Source: JBOEGW01 sp050633625
GTDB lineage: Bacteria > Pseudomonadota > Alphaproteobacteria > Rhodobacterales > Rhodobacteraceae
NCBI GenBank assembly: GCA_050633625.1
Contig: JBOEGW010000010.1
Coordinates: 66,130-130,129 of the forward strand
Reading direction: 5' to 3'
DNA: 64,000 nt
Shown here: positions 43,380 through 51,525 of the stretch, in pieces
Position numbering within the stretch: the stretch's first letter is position 1
Layout: every line of letters begins with the position of its first letter
Notes under the pieces: model-generated
Database searches by the model: none
Seen by the model: only the letters and a program-made list of their open reading frames with translations
Told to the model about the DNA's origin: nothing
Made by a program: the position numbers and the translations under genes

Positions 43380-43859
43380 CTAGGCTTCAAGTTTGGAGGC
43401 GCGAAGCTCGTCTGGCGTGCTGAGGGACACAAGGTTTTGTTTCATCGCGTAGAGTGTCTTGGAGGTGATTTCCAATTCTTCGCGCGAAATACCTGTCAGG
43501 ATTTGCGTGTTGAAATCATTGGTCACGGGCGCAATGTCTTCGATCAGTTTGCGCGCTTTGGCGGTGAGGAACACGCGCTTGACGCGGCGGTCCTTTTTGT
43601 CGGCCACACGTTCGACGAACCCGGCGCTTTGCAACCTGTCAATCAAGGAGCCTAGGGCCACTTTGCCCACATCAAGATCGTTGGCCAGCTTGGTTTGTGG
43701 CAGCCCATCGTTGCGCGAAATAAAGGCTAGAACCCACCACTGAGACCGGGTAATACCCAGCGGCGCAAGCTCACGGTCGAAATTGACCCGGCGCAGGCGG
43801 GACACATCATGAATGAGGTATCCAAGCCGGAGTTCCCAAGATCTTGTGTCGTTTTCCAT
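43380..43859 (-). CDS. MarR-family transcriptional regulator
   Basis: 159 residues, one winged-HTH domain. Recognition region LAPLGITRSQWWVLAFISRNDG...TKLANDLDVGKVALGSLIDRLQSAGFVERVADKKDRRVKRVFLTAKAR is the classical MarR core (recognition helix VGKVALGSLIDRL, wing with D-R-R). Dimerisation helices flank it. MarR proteins in catabolic islands commonly repress until an acyl-CoA intermediate binds. The gene has a TAGATTAC copy 65 bases upstream and a TAGCGTAC copy beyond it, so autoregulation is plausible. It is the best local candidate for the regulator of the repeated element. Confidence 0.93.
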   Translation of the reverse strand: MENDTRSWELRLGYLIHDVSRLRRVNFDRELAPLGITRSQWWVLAFISRNDGLPQTKLANDLDVGKVALGSLIDRLQSAGFVERVADKKDRRVKRVFLTAKARKLIEDIAPVTNDFNTQILTGISREELEITSKTLYAMKQNLVSLSTPDELRASKLEA

Positions 43860-43924
43860 ATCTGCTCCGTGGAAATTAGTAAGATTTCGACTATATCAGC
43901 TAACACATTTTACGCAAAAGACAA

Positions 43925-44014
43925 GTAATCTAACGTAATACCGTGCATTTTACTTGGCGTTTTCCCGTGCATTTCGCAGAGAACATCTTTACGATTTAAT
44001 TACGGTAGCGTACC
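43925..44014. promoter_or_regulatory. Divergent marR/BKACE promoter region with two elements
   Basis: GTAATCTA at 43925-43932 (TAGATTAC on minus, towards marR) and TAGCGTAC at 44006-44013 inside the inverted repeat GGTA-GCG-TACC (44004-44014), 35 bases before the BKACE start. The 189-base region is AT-rich and otherwise non-coding. Confidence 0.65.
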
Positions 44015-44048
44015 ATATGCTAACATGCCGTTTTCGAGGGAGTGTGCT

Positions 44049-44981
44049 GTGCAAAAATCCAACAAAGTAATCGTGAGCTGTGCCATCACCGGGTCAATTC
44101 ATACCCCAACGATGTCGCCCTATTTGCCTATCACCCCGGCGCAGATCGCGTCTGAGGCGATTGGGGCCGCGAAGGCCGGGGCGTCGATCCTGCACCTCCA
44201 TGCGCGCAACCCGGAAACCGGGCAACCGAGCCAATCGGCGGAGCATTACGGGCAGTTCTTGCCACAGATCAAAGAAAGCTGCGATGCTGTGGTCAATATC
44301 ACCACTGGCGGCGGGCTTGGCATGACGCTGGATGACCGCTTGGCCGCGGCGGTCTGGGCCAAACCCGAAGTTGCCTCGATGAATATGGGGTCGCTCAACT
44401 TCAATATTTCGGGCGCGGCGGGCAAGATTACGGAGTTTCAAGAAGAGTGGGAGCGCCCATATCTGGAAATGACGAAGGATTTCATCCTGTCCAACACCTT
44501 TACCCAGATTGAGCGCGGTCTCGCGGAGCTTTCGGCCAATGGCACGAAGTTTGAGTTTGAGTGTTACGATATTGGCCACCTCTATAACGTGGCGCATTTT
44601 GCTGACCGTGGGCTGATTAAGCCGCCGTTCTTCATCCAAGGTGTGTTTGGGATCCTTGGTGGGATCGCGGCGGAAACGGAACATTTGGCTCACATGCGGC
44701 GCACGGCTGACAGGCTTTTTGGTGACGATTACTATTTGTCCTGTCTTGGGGCCGGGCGGCATCAGATGCCGTTTGCTGTGACCAATGCCTTGGCGGGCGG
44801 CCATGTGCGGGTCGGGCTTGAGGACTCGATTTTCATCGCGAAAGGCGAATTGGCGACATCGAACGCTCAGCAGGTTGAGAAAATCATTCGCATCCTAGGG
44901 GAGCTGTCCATCGAGGTCGCAACGCCAGATGAGGCGCGCGAGATGTTGGCTCTGAAGGGCGCGGATAACGTCGGGTTTTAG
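44049..44981 (+). CDS. Beta-keto acid cleavage enzyme (BKACE family)
   Basis: 310 residues, TIM-barrel Zn enzyme. Metal ligands HLHARNP (His49, His51), the Glu of FECYDIGHLYN and the conserved VNITTGGG and SMNMGSLNF strands are visible. BKACEs condense a beta-keto acid with acetyl-CoA to give a CoA ester and acetoacetate. The neighbouring secreted esterase and MarR suggest a role in processing an oxo-acid from the island's substrate. GTG at 44049 with GAGGGAG seven bases upstream is preferred over ATG 44025, which has no ribosome-binding site and lies against the regulatory element. Confidence 0.9.
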   Translation: MQKSNKVIVSCAITGSIHTPTMSPYLPITPAQIASEAIGAAKAGASILHLHARNPETGQPSQSAEHYGQFLPQIKESCDAVVNITTGGGLGMTLDDRLAAAVWAKPEVASMNMGSLNFNISGAAGKITEFQEEWERPYLEMTKDFILSNTFTQIERGLAELSANGTKFEFECYDIGHLYNVAHFADRGLIKPPFFIQGVFGILGGIAAETEHLAHMRRTADRLFGDDYYLSCLGAGRHQMPFAVTNALAGGHVRVGLEDSIFIAKGELATSNAQQVEKIIRILGELSIEVATPDEAREMLALKGADNVGF

Positions 44982-45018
44982 GCCATTATCGCGGCAAAGA
45001 TTTGAAGGCTTTTCAACA

Positions 45019-45048
45019 AAAACGGACGGGGATTTTCCCGCCCGTTTT
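45019..45048. terminator. Bidirectional terminator between convergent genes
   Basis: AAAACGGACGGG (45019-45030) pairs with CCCGCCCGTTTT (45037-45048) with one mismatch and a six-base loop. A- and T-runs at the two ends let it serve both the BKACE gene and the convergent tannase-family gene. Confidence 0.75.
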
Positions 45049-45079
45049 CCTGTCAGATGTCGGGAATTTGACGCTGGCT

Positions 45080-46678
45080 TTACCGGGCGCAGATGAAGCT
45101 CGCGGCGTCATCCATCGACCCTGATCCACTGTATTTTGGCCATGCCGGATAGTCACACAGGGGCCGCGTGCGCCCTTCGGCACCGCCATTTGCATCGGTG
45201 ACAACAAGGGCGTTTTCTGCTGGAGCCTCGCCGTTCTCGACCCAATCTTCAAGCACCGAGAGCGAGTCCCAGGAGACGTTGAACTTGCCAAAGCCGTGGT
45301 TGTAGCCGGGCACCAGATAGAGCCGGGCGAAATCGCGCAGCGCATCCTCACCTAGGGTCTGCGAAATACGCGCCCAATAGTCACGCGAGCTGGATGGCGG
45401 ATAGAAAAAGTCATCCTCGCCGTGCAACCAAAGCACCTTTCCCCCAGCAGCATGAAAGGCCGAAAGATCGGCATTCAACGAGTCAAAATCGGCGGAAATG
45501 GCTTCCCAGCGCTCTTTGTGCTCCATCTCGTCAAAGGTTGCAGCCGAACCGCTCCACTCTGGATCGGCCAGCACGAAATACTGCACGAAATTCTGCCCGG
45601 CGCGACCAATGATTGCCTCGCCCAGCACTTCGGTTTGGCCCATTTGTGGCCAAAGCTCTGCGCCGGATTTTACGGGCCAACTGCCGAAATTTGTGACGCC
45701 CGCGTGCAATGTCAGATCATAGTCGTCGGGATCGGCCATTTCCTGAACGGTTGCCAGTTGTGCGGGAGACAGGCAGGCCGGGCTTGGGTCGCCTTCGCAG
45801 GCGAGGTCCGACAAATCAATCACCGCCTCACAGCCCATCGCATCAGAAATCAGCCCATCTTCGGCGCCGTCCAGTGCGTCACAGGTACGCAGCACATGCG
45901 TTTGCACCATGGCTTGCGTTTCGGGAGGCAGCCAACCACCCTCGGTGCCAAAGCTTTCTTCAAAGGTTTGAAGTTGGCTCAGAATTGCCCCTGTGTAGTT
46001 GACGACCGGATAGTAGGCGATGACCCCATCATAAAGCTCGGGACGTTCTTGGATCACGATGAACCCTTCATGACCGCCTTGCGAGCCACCTGCGAAATAC
46101 TGGGTCTGGATCGGGGCGCCATAGGCCATGTTGACCAGAAAATCCGCAACATCGCGGGTTTTGTGCAGCTGGTCGCCAAAGAAATTGTGCAGGGCTTCTT
46201 CATTGACGGCGAAACTGCCATCAAAGGCATCGGTGCCGGTATGTCCACCATCGCTGCCGAAGGTGACATAGCCTCGATCAATGGGCCGTGCGATTGGCAG
46301 CCCTTCATCCGGCGTGCCGGGCACATTGCCAAGCCCGGTGACGAGGGATCCGTTCATGCCGCCGCCACCAAAGTGAACGGCTTTGTTGTTCCAGCTGAGG
46401 GGAAGGTTCACCTGAAATGTGATCGGCGGGGCTGTTGGATCGACAGGGGCGATTTCTCCGGTGAGTTGGCAGAATGCGGGGGTGTCCCCTGCGGCGTCTA
46501 CCTCTGCGGCGCTTGTGATTTTGGCGCCATTTGTGGGCAGTTCAACCACGGTCTTGTCGATGGTCAGGTCTGTAATAGTCGCGCAGTCGGCTGTAAGTGC
46601 GGTTTGGCCAAAGGCCGGAATCGCGAAGGCCATCATCCCAAAGATGCTCGCCATGGGTAATCTCATTCGAAGTCTCAT
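45080..46678 (-). CDS. Secreted tannase/feruloyl-esterase family protein
   Basis: 532 residues. Signal peptide of about 24 residues (MRLRMRLPMASIFGMMAFAIPAFG). Serine nucleophile Ser199 in AGGSQGGHEG, C-terminal triad segment with PGYNHGFG supplying His, and an Asp in the preceding LHGEDDFF. Several Cys pairs fit the disulfides of this family, including the CS-D-HC-type motif region. It hydrolyses ester bonds of phenolic or other acids outside the cytoplasm. It may release the acid that the Liv importer and ligases handle. Start 46678 follows TTGGAGGAACAC. Confidence 0.88.
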   Translation of the reverse strand: MRLRMRLPMASIFGMMAFAIPAFGQTALTADCATITDLTIDKTVVELPTNGAKITSAAEVDAAGDTPAFCQLTGEIAPVDPTAPPITFQVNLPLSWNNKAVHFGGGGMNGSLVTGLGNVPGTPDEGLPIARPIDRGYVTFGSDGGHTGTDAFDGSFAVNEEALHNFFGDQLHKTRDVADFLVNMAYGAPIQTQYFAGGSQGGHEGFIVIQERPELYDGVIAYYPVVNYTGAILSQLQTFEESFGTEGGWLPPETQAMVQTHVLRTCDALDGAEDGLISDAMGCEAVIDLSDLACEGDPSPACLSPAQLATVQEMADPDDYDLTLHAGVTNFGSWPVKSGAELWPQMGQTEVLGEAIIGRAGQNFVQYFVLADPEWSGSAATFDEMEHKERWEAISADFDSLNADLSAFHAAGGKVLWLHGEDDFFYPPSSSRDYWARISQTLGEDALRDFARLYLVPGYNHGFGKFNVSWDSLSVLEDWVENGEAPAENALVVTDANGGAEGRTRPLCDYPAWPKYSGSGSMDDAASFICAR

Positions 46679-46724
46679 GTGTTCCTCCAAAATTGCATTG
46701 TACCATACAGTAATTTAACAAATC

Positions 46725-46732
46725 ATACGCTA
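46725..46732 (-). promoter_or_regulatory. TAGCGTAT element upstream of the tannase gene
   Basis: ATACGCTA on plus (TAGCGTAT on minus), 47 bases upstream of the esterase start, within AT-rich sequence that also holds TACCATACAGTAA. Confidence 0.5.
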
Positions 46733-46806
46733 ACGAATCAAGCTGTAGGATGATGCCTGTGGGCAAGCAAGGACTCTTGGCGGTGCGGGCTTGAGCGGGG
46801 GAGCGG

Positions 46807-47724
46807 TCAGCTGATGGGGGTAACGGGGATCACCGGGCGTTTGGTTTGGCTTTCGCGGTAGAGCGTATAAAGCCCTGAGAGCACGACGATGCCGGCACCC
46901 ACCCAAGTCCAGACGTCGGGCAGGTCCGCAAAGACCAAGAATCCCCATAGAGTTGAGAATAGAATCAACGAGTAATGCACCGGCGCGACCACCACAGCGT
47001 TGGCGATTTCGAGGGCGCGGATGATGAACAATTCGCCCAATGCGGCGACCCCGGCCATCAAGACGAAATACATGATTTCGCGTCCAGTTTCTGGGGTTTT
47101 CCAGACAAGCACCATCGGGATGAACAACAAGGTCGTGGCGACAATGGCGGTATATGCGATTGTGGTGACTGTGGAATCTCGCTTGGCCAGAGAGCGCGAC
47201 ACCACTTGCCGCCCGGCAAAACACAGCGCTGCGAGGAGCACAAATCCAATTGCCGGACTCAGCACGCCAAGGCCGGGGCGGATGATCACAAGGACACCGA
47301 TGAACCCAATCGAGATGGCCAGCCAGCGCCGCCAGCCCACCTTTTCGCGCAGAAAGAGCGCCGCCATGACAGTGACAAAAAACGGGGCCACAAAACTCAC
47401 GGCGACCGCCTCGGCCAAGGGGACTGTGCGCAGCGCCAGCACAAAGGCCAAGGAGGATATGATCGCGATCACGCCGCGAAACACTTGAAGGCCGGGCGCG
47501 CCGCTGCGCAAAATTCCCGGACCCTTCACGAGCAAGAGCACGATCACTGCGGACATGAGGCCAAACAGGCGCACCCAGGTGATTTGAAAAGGGTGAAACC
47601 CTTCCGTCAGAACCTTGGAAAACAGATCCGCCAGGGAAAAGCAGAAAAACCCGCAGGTCATCAGCAAAAGGCCGAGGCGGTTCAGTTTGGCGGTGTCTTG
47701 GGGCGTGGTCGGGTTTGGAGTCAT
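46807..47724 (-). CDS. EamA/DMT-family transporter
   Basis: 305 residues with ten predicted membrane helices in two EamA repeats (first repeat opening LLLMTCGFFCFSLADLFSKVL, second around FVLLAALCFAGRQVVSRSLAKRDS). Drug/metabolite superfamily permease, inner membrane, probably an exporter. Substrate unknown; the position between a terminator and the esterase suggests metabolite export or an unrelated passenger. No clear ribosome-binding site near ATG 47724. Confidence 0.85.
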   Translation of the reverse strand: MTPNPTTPQDTAKLNRLGLLLMTCGFFCFSLADLFSKVLTEGFHPFQITWVRLFGLMSAVIVLLLVKGPGILRSGAPGLQVFRGVIAIISSLAFVLALRTVPLAEAVAVSFVAPFFVTVMAALFLREKVGWRRWLAISIGFIGVLVIIRPGLGVLSPAIGFVLLAALCFAGRQVVSRSLAKRDSTVTTIAYTAIVATTLLFIPMVLVWKTPETGREIMYFVLMAGVAALGELFIIRALEIANAVVVAPVHYSLILFSTLWGFLVFADLPDVWTWVGAGIVVLSGLYTLYRESQTKRPVIPVTPIS

Positions 47725-47760
47725 GGGGTCTCATACACCTCGAAGTCCGTGCCCGAAAGC

Positions 47761-47788
47761 AAAACGCGCCGCCAAGGCGCCGCGTTTT
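47761..47788 (-). terminator. Terminator of the 47798 acyl-CoA dehydrogenase gene
   Basis: AAAACGCGCCGCC (47761-47773) and GGCGCCGCGTTTT (47776-47788), one mismatch, two-base loop. It starts 10 bases past the ACAD stop; on the minus strand it ends in TTTTGCTTT. Confidence 0.75.
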
Positions 47789-47797
47789 GTGTTGGGA

Positions 47798-48958
47798 TCA
47801 ATTTCGCTCTTCAGCCTCTTTGCCCATTTGCCGGGCAATGATCAGCTTCATGATTTCAATGGAGCCGCCTGCGATCTTGGTGATCCGGGCATCGGCATAG
47901 GCGCGGGCGATCGGGTACTCCCACATATAGCCCCAGCCGCCAAAGAGTTGCAGGCATTCGTCGACAACCTTGCAGTGCAATTGCGTGGACAGCATTTTGA
48001 GCTTGGCAGCATCGACAGCATCCAGCTGACCGGCCATGAACAGCTCGATACATTTGTCGGTAAACACCCGCATTGACGTGGCTTCGGCTTCTAGCTGCGC
48101 CAACACGAATTGGGTGTTTTGTTGATCAAAGATCGACTTCCCAAACGCTTTGCGATCCCGAGTATAATCGACTGTGTATTGAATCACGGTTTCGGCCACT
48201 GTGGTCGAGCGAACGGCCTGCGCGAGCCGCTCTTGGCTGAGCTTGGTCATCATCAGTTTGAAGCCTTCGCCCTCATTGCCGAGCATGTTTTCGGGGGGCA
48301 GGCGCATGTTGTCGAAAAACAGCTCAGAGGTGTCTTGGGCGTGCATACCGAGCTTTTCGAGGTTGGTGCCGCGTGTGAAGCCTTCGCGGTCCCCTTCGAC
48401 CAAAAACAGCGTGACGCCTTTTGCGCCAGCATCGCCGTCGGTCTTGGTCGCGAGCACGAGGACATCACAGCTTTGACCGTTAGAAATAAAGACTTTTTGC
48501 CCGTTCACGACGAATTCATTGCCGTCGCGAACAGCCTTTGTCTTGATGGCTTTCAGATCGGACCCCGCGTGGGGTTCGGTCATGCCAAGCGAGCCAATCC
48601 ACTCGCCGGACACCATTTTTGGCAGGAATTTTTTCTTCTGCGCTTCGGTGCCAAAACTGTTGATATAGGTCGCCACCAAATCGGTATGGATCAAGAAGCC
48701 CGGACCAGAGGCGCCGACCTTCCACAGCTCTTCGAACACCACAACATCAAAGAGATAATCAAGGCCCAGCCCGCCGTATTCTTCTGGAACAGTACAGCAC
48801 AAAAGACCTTGTTCGCCCGCTTTGAGCCAAAGCTCACGGGGCACAACGCCGTCCTTTTCCCACTGCGCGTGGTAAGGGACGATTTCTTTTTCGACGAACT
48901 TTCGAACCGAGTCGCGGAAAATCTCGTGGTCTTCGCTGAATAGTGCTCGTTTGATCAT
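47798..48958 (-). CDS. Acyl-CoA dehydrogenase
   Basis: 386 residues. LGMTEPHAGSDLKAIK, VFISNGQSCDVLVLAT, YTRDRKAFGKSIFDQQNTQF, QLFGGWGYMWEYPIARAYADARITKI and the Glu-bearing AGGSIEIMKLI are all in place. A canonical ETF-linked ACAD resembling bacterial long-chain or cyclic acyl-CoA dehydrogenases. It is transcribed alone: own terminator, and an element copy just upstream. It could act on the cyclohexanecarboxyl-CoA-like intermediate upstream of BadH/BadI, but this is only inferred from proximity. Start follows AGGAAGAGCCGCG. Confidence 0.92.
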   Translation of the reverse strand: MIKRALFSEDHEIFRDSVRKFVEKEIVPYHAQWEKDGVVPRELWLKAGEQGLLCCTVPEEYGGLGLDYLFDVVVFEELWKVGASGPGFLIHTDLVATYINSFGTEAQKKKFLPKMVSGEWIGSLGMTEPHAGSDLKAIKTKAVRDGNEFVVNGQKVFISNGQSCDVLVLATKTDGDAGAKGVTLFLVEGDREGFTRGTNLEKLGMHAQDTSELFFDNMRLPPENMLGNEGEGFKLMMTKLSQERLAQAVRSTTVAETVIQYTVDYTRDRKAFGKSIFDQQNTQFVLAQLEAEATSMRVFTDKCIELFMAGQLDAVDAAKLKMLSTQLHCKVVDECLQLFGGWGYMWEYPIARAYADARITKIAGGSIEIMKLIIARQMGKEAEERN

Positions 48959-48975
48959 CGCGGCTCTTCCTGTTC

Positions 48976-48989
48976 GTACACTAGATTAC
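48976..48989. promoter_or_regulatory. GTACACTAGATTAC element upstream of ACAD
   Basis: TAGATTAC at 48982-48989 overlapping GTACACTA at 48976-48983, 18-31 bases upstream of the ACAD start at 48958. Both half-patterns of the island element are merged here. Confidence 0.55.
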
Positions 48990-49039
48990 TGTCACTCTGG
49001 AGATTAGTGCGCAACCATATGGTTTGCAACTATGCATAA

Positions 49040-50254
49040 TTAGTTTGAGGCGGAATTTAGCACTTCTTGGTGCGCCGGATCGGCAATTGCGATCAACCGG
49101 GTGCGACGTTGGTCGGGTGTGGCGTGGCGCAGATCCGCAATCCCGTTTTCGGTGATCACCACATCCACATCAAACCGGCCAAGCGAAACCGGCCCGGTGC
49201 CCCCATGGGCGGGCACAATCCTGCTAAGTCGTGATTTGCCAGCGGTGGCCGGCAGGGCGATGATCCTCAAATCGTGAGCGCCCCGCGCCCCCGCCGCAAA
49301 ATCCGATGCGCCACCGGGACCAGAGATCGGCCCGCGCGGGGTGGCTTCGGCATAAACATTGCCCGCCAGATCGACCTCAATTGCTGAGTTGATCGTGATA
49401 AAGGGCGACACAGCGGCGACCACATCAATGGCGTGGGTATGCGAGGGCGGGCGAAACGAAAACGCGGGGTCCGAGATCGCGCTGTAAAGCGCATCCGTGC
49501 CAATCGCGACTCCGGCGGTGATTGGGTGTTTCTCGCGGAGCGCGCCAGCGCGCAAGAGCGCAAGGGTGCTGTCGCCAATCAGTCCGGAGTGAATCGCCAG
49601 GTCGCGCTTGTCTGTCAGGCCGCTGAGTACCGCTTCGGGCACCCGACCAACGCCAGCTTGCAGGGTTGCGCCATCGGGAATGAGGGCTGCGGCATGGGCC
49701 GCAATCGCGCGGGCGGTGTCATCGGTTCCCGCCACTTGCTGGGGCAAATCGCTGGCCGCTTCGATCACCGCCGTCAGCCGCTCAAAGGGAATGCCGGGGG
49801 TGCCTTGTGTGACGGGCATATTGGGATTGATCTGGGCGATCAAAACCGGAATTTGCGTCCAAATGTCAGCGATAAAGTCCGTGACGGGGCCAAAGCTACA
49901 CAGCCCATTCTCATCGGGCGGCGCGAGCATCAGCACCGCCGCATCCGGCGGGCTGTCTTGCAAGTAAGCGCCTATGTCCTTGTAGCAAAACGGCAAGAAC
50001 TTCACGCGCTGAGGCGCGAGGTTCATTTCGGGTGTCATGAAAAAGGTTTCGATCTTGGCGGCGGCGTTCAAAATCGGGGTGAGATCGTTCAAACCGGGGA
50101 CAAAAATCCCGGTGAAGGTGAGCGCGGGCAAGGATTGCCTCGCCCAGGCTTGTTTGAGCACCGGACTGTCAGCCGAACAGCCAGATAGCCACACCCGCCC
50201 CGCGCGGGGCAGGTGCTCGACAATTTCTTCGGCGGTGATCCGGTGCGGTTCCAA
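49040..50254 (-). CDS. Acetyl-CoA hydrolase/4-hydroxybutyrate CoA-transferase family protein
   Basis: 404 residues, class I CoA-transferase fold. The ALIPDGATLQAGVGRVPEAVL segment, HSGLIGDS, and SAIEVDLAGNVYAEAT with the Glu that forms the enzyme-CoA thioester are visible, as is ADLRHATPDQRRTRLIAIADP near the C-terminus. It transfers CoA between acyl-CoA and a free acid, such as acetate or a hydroxyacid. It is last in the operon badH - thioesterase - badI - this gene, three bases after badI. The apparent start is a TTG (50254), weakly supported; a GTG about 19 codons in is possible. Confidence 0.85.
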   Translation of the reverse strand: MEPHRITAEEIVEHLPRAGRVWLSGCSADSPVLKQAWARQSLPALTFTGIFVPGLNDLTPILNAAAKIETFFMTPEMNLAPQRVKFLPFCYKDIGAYLQDSPPDAAVLMLAPPDENGLCSFGPVTDFIADIWTQIPVLIAQINPNMPVTQGTPGIPFERLTAVIEAASDLPQQVAGTDDTARAIAAHAAALIPDGATLQAGVGRVPEAVLSGLTDKRDLAIHSGLIGDSTLALLRAGALREKHPITAGVAIGTDALYSAISDPAFSFRPPSHTHAIDVVAAVSPFITINSAIEVDLAGNVYAEATPRGPISGPGGASDFAAGARGAHDLRIIALPATAGKSRLSRIVPAHGGTGPVSLGRFDVDVVITENGIADLRHATPDQRRTRLIAIADPAHQEVLNSASN

Positions 50255-50257
50255 GGT

Positions 50258-51052
50258 TTACTCTACGAATTTATGGAAGTCGGGTTTGCGCTTTTCGTTG
50301 AACGCGTTGACGCCTTCTTTGGATTCGTCGGATGCGTAATACAGCTTCACAGCATGGAGCGAGAGATTGGAAATCCCGCGAATGCTGTCGCTGTCGGCGT
50401 TGAATGAGCGTTTGAGGAACGCCAGCGCGGTTGGGCTGCGCTCGGCCAAGGTGTCGGTCCATTCGTTTACGGCAGCGTCCAGCTCATCCATCGGCACCGA
50501 TTTGTTGATCAAGCCCATGTCCACAGCCTCTTGACCGGAATAGTTCTTGTTGAGGAACCAAATCTCGCGAGCCTTCTTTTCGCCAACTGTGCGCGCCAGC
50601 AAGGCTGTGCCCCATCCCGCATCAAACGACCCAACTTTCGGGCCAACTTGGCCGAGTTTGGCGCTGTCAGACGCAATCGCCAGATCGCAGAGCGTGACCA
50701 GCACATTGCCGCCGCCGATGGCGAACCCGTTGACCCGCGCGATGACGGGTTTTGGTGTGTCGCGGATCAGCCCTTGGATTTCGTCGATTGGCAGGCCCAC
50801 AACGCCGCGCCCATCATAATTGCCTTCATGCGCGGATTGATCGCCGCCTGTGCAAAACGCTTTGTCGCCCGCGCCGGTCAGCACGATGGAGGAAACGTCC
50901 TTGTTGTTGCTGGCCAGGTGAAAGGCTTGGATCAGCTCTTCAAGCGTTTGCCCGCGAAAGGCGTTGTAGACCTTGGGGCGGTTGATGATGATCCAAGCGG
51001 CGCGGCCACGGATTTCGTAAAGGATGTCGGTGAATTCGGGGATTTTGGCCAT
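50258..51052 (-). CDS. badI: 2-ketocyclohexanecarboxyl-CoA hydrolase (BadI-like)
   Basis: 264 residues, crotonase family of the MenB/BadI branch. ILYEIRGRAAWIIINRP, NAFRGQTLEELI, FCTGGDQSAH, VIARVNGFAIGGGN, VGPKVGSFDAGWGTALLARTVG and KKAREIWFLNKNYSG follow Rhodopseudomonas BadI closely from memory. BadI hydrolytically opens the ring of 2-ketocyclohexanecarboxyl-CoA to pimelyl-CoA. MenB is the close alternative, but no menaquinone genes are nearby and a BadH-like dehydrogenase is in the same operon. Start 51052 follows GAGGAGCCACCC; a start six codons earlier is not favoured. Confidence 0.85.
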   Translation of the reverse strand: MAKIPEFTDILYEIRGRAAWIIINRPKVYNAFRGQTLEELIQAFHLASNNKDVSSIVLTGAGDKAFCTGGDQSAHEGNYDGRGVVGLPIDEIQGLIRDTPKPVIARVNGFAIGGGNVLVTLCDLAIASDSAKLGQVGPKVGSFDAGWGTALLARTVGEKKAREIWFLNKNYSGQEAVDMGLINKSVPMDELDAAVNEWTDTLAERSPTALAFLKRSFNADSDSIRGISNLSLHAVKLYYASDESKEGVNAFNEKRKPDFHKFVE

Positions 51053-51078
51053 GGGTGGCTCCTCTTTCATACTGTGAT

Positions 51079-51525
51079 TCAGCGCGTGGTTTGCCCGGTT
51101 GGGCGTTTTTTGTAGATGCCGTTGCTGCGCGCGACAGGGGCGCCTTCAACCCGCATCATGCCTTGGAAAAACGTGAGCGATTTCGTGTCCCGCGTGACTT
51201 CTGGCGTGGCCTCGACCCAGTCGCCAAAGCGCACCGGAGCAAGGAAATCGATACCGAGGGTGATGGTTGGTGCGGCACCGGAAAAGTTGCCGACCGCCAG
51301 CGCATAGCCCTGCATATCTGCGAACACCGACAAGACCCCACCATGGCAGGTTCCGGCGGCGTTCATATGCCGTTCTTGCGCTCGAAAGCCGATCACAGCC
51401 CCTACTTCATCCTTGCGAATGAAGAAGGGACCGTTGAACCGCTCGACCTCGGTCGCATTGGCGAGCGGCTCAAAGCCTGCGGGCGGATGAGGATCATCGC
51501 CTTTATGTGCGGCGGTGTCGCTCAT
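51079..51525 (-). CDS. PaaI-type hotdog thioesterase
   Basis: 148 residues. HMNAAGTCHGGVLSVFADMQGYAL has the HGG motif and Asp; the strands ITLGIDFLAPVRFGDWVEATP follow. It sits between badH (one-base TGATG overlap) and badI, so it is tightly co-translated. Likely housekeeping of acyl-CoA esters in the alicyclic branch. Resembles the other two PaaI-like genes in the window without being an obvious recent duplicate. Confidence 0.85.
   Translation of the reverse strand: MSDTAAHKGDDPHPPAGFEPLANATEVERFNGPFFIRKDEVGAVIGFRAQERHMNAAGTCHGGVLSVFADMQGYALAVGNFSGAAPTITLGIDFLAPVRFGDWVEATPEVTRDTKSLTFFQGMMRVEGAPVARSNGIYKKRPTGQTTR

Noticed and set aside
45422..46660. 412-codon plus-strand open frame antisense to the tannase-family gene
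   Set aside because: The minus-strand gene has a signal peptide, a catalytic Ser motif and a ribosome-binding site; the plus frame has none of these.
50258..51052. Calling this crotonase MenB
   Set aside because: MenB and BadI share the GSFDAGxG signature, but there are no menaquinone genes and the same operon carries a BadH-like dehydrogenase.
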